A DNA stretch of 64,000 nucleotides, taken from NCBI RefSeq assembly GCF_017744695.1, contig NZ_JAGIAS010000002.1:248001-312000 (forward strand). Direction: 5' to 3'. The notes under the pieces are model-generated. The model had not been told where the DNA came from. It saw only the letters and a list, made by a program, of their open reading frames with translations, and ran no database searches. Positions within the stretch are counted from its first letter, which is position 1; the number at the start of each line of letters is the position of its first letter. Below are positions 57,737 through 64,000 of the stretch, piece after piece. A program made the position numbers and the translations under genes. The DNA is from Dyadobacter sp. GTDB lineage: Bacteria; Bacteroidota; Bacteroidia; Cytophagales; Spirosomataceae.

Positions 57737-59401
57737 TCAGTGGGAAACCGGAGTCAGCACTCCTACCGATCTTTTCTGCGTTGAATAGGCCAACGCGGCA
57801 GCCACAAAATTCACAAAGATCGGGTGCGGGTTCATCACCGTGCTTTTCAGCTCAGGGTGGAACTGTACGCCAATATAGAACGGGTGCGAAGGCATCTCCA
57901 CCATTTCAACCAAATTATTGTCAGGATTGATACCGGTAGCCACCAGGCCTTTTTCATCGAATTCTTTGAGATACTTGTTGTTAAACTCGTAGCGGTGACG
58001 GTGGCGTTCGCTGATATTGGTCTTGCCGTAGATTTTGTGGGCTAATGTGTCCTTTTTAATCCGGCACGGATAAGCACCCAAACGCATCGTACCTCCCTTA
58101 TTTGAAACGTCTTTCTGATCTTTCATCAGGTGGATCACCGGGTGGGAAGTGGTCGCATCCATTTCAACCGAATGCGCATTCTCCCAGCCGATCACGTTGC
58201 GTGCGTACTCGATCACGGCCATTTGCATACCCAGACAGATCCCGAAGAAAGGAATGTTGTTCTCGCGAACATACTGGATCGCGGCGATCTTGCCTTCGAT
58301 ACCCCGCTCGCCGAAGCCCGGAGCTACCAGTACGCCGTCCAGGTTTTCCAGTTTTTCAACCGCATTTTCGGCGGTAAGGCTTTCGGAGTGGATCCATTCG
58401 ATATTCACTTTGCATTCGTTGGCCGCACCCGCATGGATAAACGACTCCACGATCGACTTATAAGCATCGTGCAACTCCACATATTTACCAACCAATCCGA
58501 TGCGTACCGAATCGATCGGGTTTTTCAATCTCGAAAGGAATGTCTTCCATGATTCCAGGTCCACATCCTTATCATTATAAATGTCGAGCATATATAATGC
58601 ACGCTGGTCGAGACGCTCTTTCAGCATCAGCAAAGGCACCGCGTAGATTGTATCGGCATCCATCGCTTCGATCACCGAGTTCACCTGTACGTTACAGAAC
58701 AGCGCGATTTTCTTACGGATGTCGTAAGGCAGCGGATGCTCGGTGCGGCACACGAGGATATCCGGCTGAATACCCGATTCCTGCAACATTCTTACAGAGT
58801 GCTGCGTCGGCTTGGTTTTCAGCTCACCGGCGGAGTTCAGGTAAGGGATCAACGTAAGGTGGATCACGAGCGTGTCCTGCTCATCCATTTCGAATTTCAC
58901 CTGACGAACCGCTTCCAGGAACGGCAGGGACTCGATATCACCTACGCAACCACCAATTTCCGTAATCACAATATCGTAATCGCCGGACTGGCCCAGCAAC
59001 AGCATGTTTCTTTTCAGCTCGTCGGTAATGTGCGGAACCACCTGTACGGTTTTTCCCAAAAAGTCGCCGCGACGTTCGGCGGTAATAACGTTGTGGTAGA
59101 TACGCCCTGTTGTGACGTTGTTTGCCTGTGAAGTGCGAACGTTCAGGAAACGTTCATAATGCCCCAGGTCGAGATCCGTTTCGGCCCCATCGTCCGTTAC
59201 GTAGCATTCACCGTGTTCGTAAGGGTTCATCGTGCCCGGATCGATGTTCAGATACGGGTCGAATTTTTGGATTGTGACTGAGAGACCTCTCGCTTGTAGT
59301 AATTTAGCTAGTGATGAGGCAATGATTCCCTTGCCAAGTGAAGATGTAACACCGCCCGTAACGAAAATGTACTTAGCGGTCTTTCGTGCTTTGGAAGCCA
59401 T
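57737..59401 (-). CDS. pyrG: CTP synthase
   Basis: 554 residues; makes CTP from UTP with glutamine. Synthetase domain with FVTGGVTSSLGKGI (P-loop) and GTMNPYEHGECYVTDDGAETDLDLGHYERF (in outline); glutaminase domain with the nucleophilic Cys near 390 (FFGICLGMQMA) and His/Glu of VQFHPEL near 513. The ATG at 59401 is chosen because a -7 element covers the alternative TTG at 59437. Confidence 0.96.
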   Translation of the reverse strand: MASKARKTAKYIFVTGGVTSSLGKGIIASSLAKLLQARGLSVTIQKFDPYLNIDPGTMNPYEHGECYVTDDGAETDLDLGHYERFLNVRTSQANNVTTGRIYHNVITAERRGDFLGKTVQVVPHITDELKRNMLLLGQSGDYDIVITEIGGCVGDIESLPFLEAVRQVKFEMDEQDTLVIHLTLIPYLNSAGELKTKPTQHSVRMLQESGIQPDILVCRTEHPLPYDIRKKIALFCNVQVNSVIEAMDADTIYAVPLLMLKERLDQRALYMLDIYNDKDVDLESWKTFLSRLKNPIDSVRIGLVGKYVELHDAYKSIVESFIHAGAANECKVNIEWIHSESLTAENAVEKLENLDGVLVAPGFGERGIEGKIAAIQYVRENNIPFFGICLGMQMAVIEYARNVIGWENAHSVEMDATTSHPVIHLMKDQKDVSNKGGTMRLGAYPCRIKKDTLAHKIYGKTNISERHRHRYEFNNKYLKEFDEKGLVATGINPDNNLVEMVEMPSHPFYIGVQFHPELKSTVMNPHPIFVNFVAAALAYSTQKRSVGVLTPVSH

Positions 59402-59434
59402 AAGACTTTGCTGTTTTTCTATGATTACGGGATA

Positions 59435-59442
59435 CAAAGATA
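59435..59442 (-). promoter_or_regulatory. -7 element of pyrG
   Basis: Minus-strand TATCTTTG (complement of 59435-59442), a perfect TAnnTTTG, 33 bases before the pyrG ATG. It overlaps the longer TTG start and so rules it out if used. Confidence 0.62.
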
Positions 59443-59784
59443 CAGGATTATTAGAAGAATCTAAGCGGGGCCTGTTTAAATATTTGGTTGAAAAACAGTA
59501 ATACCCTGGAAGTCTGACGGGTTACCAAATGTAATTTTTTCCTGCCTCAAACGCTGTAATCGCACTTTTTCCCCATAAGTAAGTGACTTAACACCTTCAT
59601 AAAATGGGCAAAATTCCATTTAAAAAAAGTGTATTGAAAAATTTATATTCCCGAACGCCGCACTCCTCCCGCACGTTTCCCGTCAATTCTCTTCTATAAC
59701 ATATAAAATAAGGTTGCGGCGGGCCTTTCCAGAATTTAAATTTCTATTTTGCATTTATTCCAAACCTTTATCATCTCCATACAA
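59443..59784. other. Gene-free spacer between pyrG and the PIG-L gene
   Basis: Apart from the pyrG promoter at its left edge, the spacer is AT-rich and gene-free. A near -7 element TATTTTG (59745-59751) lies 34 bases before the PIG-L ATG and fits a divergent promoter. Nothing else stands out. Confidence 0.5.
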
Positions 59785-60681
59785 ATGATCAGAAAGTTAC
59801 TGTTCCTTCCTGCATTGCTATTTTGCGGCGCCACAGTTTGGGCGCAAACATCGTCCGATCCGAAGAAACCGCTCAACATTATCGTATTCGGTGCCCACCC
59901 CGACGACTGCGACCTGGGAGCGGGCGGTGTGGCTTCCATTTACTCGTCGATGGGCCACAAAGTCAAATTCGTTTCGATGACCAACGGCGACAAAGGCCAC
60001 CAGGATATTGGTGGCGGAGAATTGGCTAATCGCCGCTACAAGGAAGCACAGGAAGCTGCACGCCGCTGGGGAATCCAATACGACATTCTCGACAACCATG
60101 ACGGTGAGCTCTTCCCAACCCTCGAAAACCGGCTCGCGGTGATTCGCAAAATCCGCGAATGGAACGCGGACGTGGTCATTGCCCCACGTACAAACGATTA
60201 CCACCCCGATCACCGCAATACGGGCGTGGTGGTGCAGGATGCGGCGTACCTGGTAATTGTACCCAATATTTTAAGCAGCGTCCCACCGCTCACCAAGAAC
60301 CCGGTTTTCCTTTATTTCCGCGACCGTTTTCAAAGGCCTAACCCGTTCCGTCCCGATATCGCGATCGATATCACCGAAAATCTTGCTAAAAAAGTGGATG
60401 GACTCGACGCACACGTTTCCCAATTTTATGAGTGGCTCCCTTGGACAAATGGCGATCTTGCTAATGTTCCCAAGGATGTAGTGGAACGTAAAAAATGGCT
60501 GCTCACATCAATGGAAAAACGCTCTTCCGTGAACCCTGAAATCAAAGCTTCACTGGAAAAATGGTACGGCACAGAGAAGGCCGAGAAGGTGAAATATGTG
60601 GAAGTTTTCGAGATCACGGAGTACGGAAAACAACCATCTCCGGAAGAGGTAAGGAGGCTGTTTCCGATGCTGCCGCGGTAA
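59785..60681 (+). CDS. Exported PIG-L/LmbE-family deacetylase
   Basis: 298 residues with a signal peptide (IRKLLFLPALLFCGATVWAQ). The zinc site is complete: AHPDD (about 38-42) and the later His-x-x-His type PDHRNTG (about 142). Members remove acetyl groups from N-acetylated sugars. The ATG at 59785 gives the signal peptide; a TTG 12 codons earlier does not. Substrate unknown; an exported location suggests glycan or peptidoglycan-derived sugars. Confidence 0.88.
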   Translation: MIRKLLFLPALLFCGATVWAQTSSDPKKPLNIIVFGAHPDDCDLGAGGVASIYSSMGHKVKFVSMTNGDKGHQDIGGGELANRRYKEAQEAARRWGIQYDILDNHDGELFPTLENRLAVIRKIREWNADVVIAPRTNDYHPDHRNTGVVVQDAAYLVIVPNILSSVPPLTKNPVFLYFRDRFQRPNPFRPDIAIDITENLAKKVDGLDAHVSQFYEWLPWTNGDLANVPKDVVERKKWLLTSMEKRSSVNPEIKASLEKWYGTEKAEKVKYVEVFEITEYGKQPSPEEVRRLFPMLPR

Positions 60682-60697
60682 TAATTTCGAATGACCG

Positions 60698-60758
60698 AAT
60701 GATTGAATGACTGAATAGTTTTTATTCAATCATTCAGTCATTCAGTCATTCAATCATT
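60698..60758. repeat. Long inverted repeat of TGAATGA words (terminator-like)
   Basis: A 19-base arm (60698-60716, AATGATTGAATGACTGAAT) is repeated exactly inverted at 60740-60758 around a 23-base loop with a further partial copy (ATTCAATCATTCAG). It lies 17 bases after the PIG-L stop, between two convergent genes, and probably acts as a terminator. The same word AATGATTGAAT also appears at 52.5 kb. Confidence 0.7.
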
Positions 60759-60822
60759 AGGATATTTCCGGGAACCCCTCAAAGCCACAAGTAACCAATA
60801 TCCACAAATCAGTTTACTCTTA

Positions 60823-61980
60823 CTACGATAACCTGTCTTTGAAGCTTTCATACCCGTAAGACCGTACGAGTTGAAATTTTTGGTCAGCTTTCCATATCCC
60901 GATGGAAGGTAAATTAACACCGTTAAATGTTGTAGTCTTTACCATGGTGTAATGGATCATATCCTCAAATATGATTTTATCGCCAATTTCAAGCGGCTTA
61001 TCGAACGAATAGTCGCCCATGTAGTCACCTGCGAGGCAGGTCATTCCACCTAACCTGTAAGTCGGCTTACCAGCCACCGGCTCCTGGTGCGCGCCACGAA
61101 TGACGGGCTTGTAGGGCATCTCTAATGTGTCGGGCATATGGGCCGCGAACGAGGTATCCAGGATGGCCACGTCGATACCCTGGCTGTCGAGCACATCGAG
61201 CACAGTCGTGTACAATATTCCGGTGCGCCAGGCGATCGCTGAGCCTGGTTCCAGGATGACTTCCAGATTGTACTTTTCCTTGATAGTACTAACTAACTTT
61301 ATTAGCTTACCAATATCATATCCCTCTCTCGTCATCAGGTGACCGCCGCCCATGTTCAGCCATTTGGCCTGGTGCAGCAAATCGCCGAACTTTTCCTCTA
61401 ATGCGGCGAGTGTACGCTCCAGAGTGTCACTGCCATTTTCGCAGAGCGTATGAAAGTGAATGCCGTCGATCCCTGCGGGAAGCTCGTCGGGTAGCTTGTC
61501 GCGCGTAACGCCCAGGCGTGAGCCCGGCACGCACGGATTATACATGTCTGTGGCTACCTCCGAGTACTGCGGGTTCACACGTATACCGCACGAAAGGGTC
61601 TTGTCCGGGTTGGCGGCCTTGTAGGCCTCTACCCTTCCCTGGAACCGCTCCCATTGGCTCAGCGAATTGAAAGTAATATGGCTGCTGCGCTGCATAATCT
61701 CGCCAAACTCGCCGTCGAGGTACGCGGGCATGTACGTGTGCGACTGGTAGCCCATAAAATCATTGATCAGCTTCACCTCGTTGAGCGAACTGGCCGTAGC
61801 GCCCGAGAGGTATTCCTTCACGATGGGGAATGCACTGTACATGGAAAAGCCTTTGAGCGCGAGGATAATCTGGCATCCCGCCGCCTTCTGGACCGAGTCG
61901 ATCAGTTCGAGGTTTTTGCGAAGCAGCTCCTCTTCCAATATGAAACAAGGGGACGGAATTTCTTTAAAATCGATAGCCAT
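60823..61980 (-). CDS. nspC: Carboxynorspermidine decarboxylase
   Basis: 385 residues, fold-type III PLP decarboxylase of the alternative polyamine route (carboxyspermidine to spermidine, or the nor form). PLP Lys43 (LALKGFS), HFHTLCENG, the Gly-rich NMGGGHL, EPGSAIAW and the Cys of GGMTCLAGDYMGDY are in place. The partner carboxynorspermidine dehydrogenase is not in the window. A minus-strand -7 element lies at 62041-62048. Confidence 0.93.
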   Translation of the reverse strand: MAIDFKEIPSPCFILEEELLRKNLELIDSVQKAAGCQIILALKGFSMYSAFPIVKEYLSGATASSLNEVKLINDFMGYQSHTYMPAYLDGEFGEIMQRSSHITFNSLSQWERFQGRVEAYKAANPDKTLSCGIRVNPQYSEVATDMYNPCVPGSRLGVTRDKLPDELPAGIDGIHFHTLCENGSDTLERTLAALEEKFGDLLHQAKWLNMGGGHLMTREGYDIGKLIKLVSTIKEKYNLEVILEPGSAIAWRTGILYTTVLDVLDSQGIDVAILDTSFAAHMPDTLEMPYKPVIRGAHQEPVAGKPTYRLGGMTCLAGDYMGDYSFDKPLEIGDKIIFEDMIHYTMVKTTTFNGVNLPSIGIWKADQKFQLVRSYGYESFKDRLS

Positions 61981-62028
61981 TTGCTATAAATGAGTGTTTG
62001 TAGAATCTTCTTGCATGCAATGATTGCA

Positions 62029-62048
62029 TAATTTTGTACACAAAACTA
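62029..62048. promoter_or_regulatory. Back-to-back -7 elements for nspC and the exonuclease gene
   Basis: Plus strand TAATTTTG at 62029-62036 and minus strand TAGTTTTG (complement of 62041-62048) are both perfect TAnnTTTG matches, four bases apart. The plus element would give a start near 62043 and a leader of about 60 bases to the exonuclease; the minus element a leader of about 55 bases to nspC. The two polymerase sites overlap, so the genes may compete. Confidence 0.62.
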
Positions 62049-62103
62049 TAAGTTTGAGTTTCCAAATCATGACCATTTTTCACACAGCCCCGATAGCCCG
62101 CCT

Positions 62104-62691
62104 ATGTCCTTCCTTGTTTTAGATATCGAAATGACCGGGCCGGAGCCTGGCTGGAACGAGATTATCCAGATCGGTGCCGAGTTTTTTGACGACAACTGGC
62201 GGTCGCTCGGAACCTACCTGCAAAATGTATATCCGGAAAACGAAGAGGCATTTTCGGTCAAATCGGAAGAGGTACACGGCCTCTCGCTCGACGACCTCGA
62301 AGACGCACCGATGATTTACGACGTGCTCCCCGAATTCGAAAAATGGATTAAAAAACTCAACGTCGGCAAACCCAGCCTCGCTAATGTGGTGATTTGCGGC
62401 CAGAGCGTGATCAACGATATCAACTTCCTGCGTTTCGCCTACCGCAACGAGAAAATGAAGTGGGGCTTCTCCAACAAGCAGCTCGACCTCCACACTGTTT
62501 CCTATTTGTTTTTCCAAATCCTCGAAAAAAACGGCAAGCAAGTGCCCCGTTCGCTGAGCCTCGGTTCCGTGGCAAGCTATTTTGGGTTCGAGCGGGAGGA
62601 AGAAACGCACAATGCATTGGAAGACGCCCGCCTTACCGCCAAGTGCTTTAAAGAATTTTTCAAGCTCATCGACCACGTCAAGCTCATATGA
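62104..62691 (+). CDS. DEDDh-type 3'-5' exonuclease
   Basis: 195 residues, exonuclease fold. Exo I D7-x-E9 (VLDIEMTG), Exo II NDINFL (Asp near 105), Exo III HNALEDA (His and Asp near 170-175). This matches DEDDh nucleases of the DnaQ/RNase T kind; no polymerase is attached, so it may trim DNA or RNA 3' ends. Its TGA overlaps the ATG of the next gene by four bases. Confidence 0.88.
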   Translation: MSFLVLDIEMTGPEPGWNEIIQIGAEFFDDNWRSLGTYLQNVYPENEEAFSVKSEEVHGLSLDDLEDAPMIYDVLPEFEKWIKKLNVGKPSLANVVICGQSVINDINFLRFAYRNEKMKWGFSNKQLDLHTVSYLFFQILEKNGKQVPRSLSLGSVASYFGFEREEETHNALEDARLTAKCFKEFFKLIDHVKLI

Positions 62692-63569
62692 TCGATTACA
62701 ACCCCAAAGAGTGGTTCCGTTACATTTTCTATTTCCAGAAGGCCGACACCGTGCGCAAACTCGCGCCGATGATCCTCACGATGGCGGCCTATTCCAGCAT
62801 TGTCGCATACATTATTATTATACACTTTAAGATCACCGAGAACAACGACCTCAAAAACATCTCGCTCATGCACTCGCTGCTGGGTTTTGTGATTTCGATG
62901 CTACTCGTGTTCCGGACCAATACCGCTTATGATCGCTGGTGGGAAGGCCGCAAGCAATGGGGCTCGCTTGTGAACGGCAGCCGTAACCTGGCATTAAAAC
63001 TGGCGGCGCTGATCGGCCCGGAACATGCGGCCGAGCGCGAATTTTTTACCAAGATGATCCCGAACTACGCATTCGCATTGAAAAACCATTTGCGGAACAC
63101 CTACATTTCGGAGGAGTTCGATGATTCGGCGCTGTATAAGAAATCGGCATTGATCGCGACGGATCACGTGCCCAACCAGATCGCCGCCGCATTGTTTGCC
63201 AAAGTGATCGAGCTGCAAAGAAAAGGCGCATTACTGCCCGAGCATACCATTATCCTGAACCATGAGCTGGAAGGCTTTACGAATATCTGCGGTGCTTGTG
63301 AGCGGATCAAGAACACCCCTATTCCACTGTCTTACAGTTCGTTTATCAAAAAATTCATCTTTATCTACTGCCTTACGCTGCCGATCGGGTACGTGTTCAG
63401 CCTGCATTTCCTCGTCATTCCGTTTGTGATGTTCGTGTTTTACATCCTCGCCAGCCTTGAAGTAATCGCCGAGGAAATCGAGGACCCGTTTGGCGACGAT
63501 AGCAACGACCTGCCCATGGAGCGCATCTGCAAAGGCATTCACACAACGACGCGCGCATTGCTCAAATAG
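62688..63569 (+). CDS. Bestrophin-family ion channel
   Basis: 293 residues with four membrane helices (about 26-46, 58-76, 215-235 and 240-262). Family marks: the first helix ends with HFKITENND, then FRTNTAYDRWWEGRKQWGSLVNGSRN and, late, EEIEDPFGDDSNDLPME. Bacterial members form pentameric channels, some for cations, some for anions. The overlap with the exonuclease gene means coupled translation; a functional link is not obvious. Confidence 0.92.
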   Translation: MIDYNPKEWFRYIFYFQKADTVRKLAPMILTMAAYSSIVAYIIIIHFKITENNDLKNISLMHSLLGFVISMLLVFRTNTAYDRWWEGRKQWGSLVNGSRNLALKLAALIGPEHAAEREFFTKMIPNYAFALKNHLRNTYISEEFDDSALYKKSALIATDHVPNQIAAALFAKVIELQRKGALLPEHTIILNHELEGFTNICGACERIKNTPIPLSYSSFIKKFIFIYCLTLPIGYVFSLHFLVIPFVMFVFYILASLEVIAEEIEDPFGDDSNDLPMERICKGIHTTTRALLK

Positions 63570-63888
63570 CCCTGAAATCCCGGAATCATTAGAAACTAAT
63601 TAGAAACTGATTAAAATCTAAAATTTTTCCGGGATTTTCACAGGTTCTTATTTTAAAGAGATTTCCACCTTCACCCATTTTTTTACAAAAATCGGCTTCC
63701 CGCATATCCTGATTTTTACACTCTCTTCATTTTCACTTAACATTGGCGCGTAATAACATCCTGTTTCCGAAAAAAACGCAATTTTTCGAGTTATTAGAGC
63801 ATTTGGGAATGCCTCGTTCTGTTGGTAATTTCAATTCAACCCCTTCACCATGAAAGGGGCTGATTAGTGAGAATAAACGATTACCAAC
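63570..63888 (+). promoter_or_regulatory. 319-base spacer with a structured 5' leader
   Basis: No gene is seen. In its right third, GTTGGTAAT (63821-63829) pairs exactly with ATTACCAAC (63880-63888), whose last base touches the ATG at 63889. The hairpin CCCCTT-caccat-GAAAGGGG (63840-63859, one base bulged) sits inside. The rest is AT-rich. A role in translation control is possible. Confidence 0.5.
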
Positions 63889-64000
63889 ATGAAAAAAAAC
63901 ACATTTTTAATCGCCATATTATTTGTCGGACTATTCGCCGTCGCGACCAACGCGCAGTCGATCGTAGACCCGGGCATTTCGGTTTATAACTACAAACATC
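63889..64000 (+). CDS. Secreted protein, 5' part only (partial)
   Basis: The first 37 codons of a gene that runs off the right edge. A signal peptide (KKNTFLIAILFVGLFAVATN, cleaved near NAQ) is followed by SIVDPGISVYNYKH. No family is assigned from so little. The frame is open to the end of the window. Confidence 0.75.
   Translation, partial: MKKNTFLIAILFVGLFAVATNAQSIVDPGISVYNYKH

Noticed and set aside
59402..59437. Longer pyrG start at a TTG
   Set aside because: A perfect -7 promoter element overlaps it, so it would not be in the transcript.

Overview
The window looks like chromosomal DNA of a Bacteroidota bacterium of the Cytophagales, most like Dyadobacter or a relative (inference from family content and style; no search was run). 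The signs are -7 elements of the TAnnTTTG type, almost no Shine-Dalgarno sequences, many short 5' leaders, FtsX-type permeases of about 800 residues, CzcB-DUF190-CzcA order, an ECF sigma/anti-sigma pair followed by DUF4097 proteins, and carboxynorspermidine decarboxylase. No rRNA, tRNA, CRISPR array, transposase, integrase or phage gene was seen.

Layout. 1-4.1 kb: end of an unknown gene, a Tat-exported enolase-superfamily enzyme and a CPA2 antiporter, each followed by a strong hairpin. 4.2-10.9 kb: a signalling block. A histidine kinase, a lone receiver, a receiver-adenylate cyclase and an HD protein are encoded on the minus strand. They converge on a plus-strand gene for a very large membrane protein that ends in HEAT repeats and an intact cyclic-nucleotide-binding domain. 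This is the best candidate for a little-described system: phosphorelay to cAMP to membrane effector. 11-16.8 kb: a heavy-metal RND efflux operon with a DUF190 (PII-like) gene between adaptor and pump. 16.8-31.4 kb: mixed genes, including a DUF5618-like protein, AraC and SDR genes, methyltransferase, Crp/Fnr, FtsX permease, PA2169-type protein, and an ECF sigma, HEAT anti-sigma and two DUF4097 proteins. 31.4-33.2 kb: MarR with palindromes, a dispersed-repeat cluster and a lipoprotein.

33.2-40.1 kb: an operon-like run of two hybrid histidine kinases around CheR and CheB, with no receptor, CheA or CheW. 40.1-44.1 kb: an AddA-like helicase whose C-terminal nuclease site looks degenerate, and a small outer-membrane protein. 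44.1-49.8 kb: hisS-hisG-hisD, then an Xre-RES toxin-antitoxin pair with its own palindrome, then hisC, so the pair splits the histidine genes. 49.9-52.5 kb: a 50-residue basic protein, a small membrane protein, a methyltransferase and a glycosyltransferase. 52.5-59.4 kb: a second dispersed-repeat cluster, hemL, a TPR/periplasmic-binding lipoprotein-like protein, yidC and pyrG. 59.8-64 kb: a PIG-L deacetylase, nspC, a DEDDh exonuclease overlapping a bestrophin, and the start of a secreted protein with a structured leader.

Start codons were moved inward from the longest possible frame where an ATG, a signal peptide, a -7 element or an overlap with the upstream gene argued for it; each case is stated. 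Intergenic stretches over 300 bases (31,895-32,416, 59,402-59,784, 63,570-63,888) are described.
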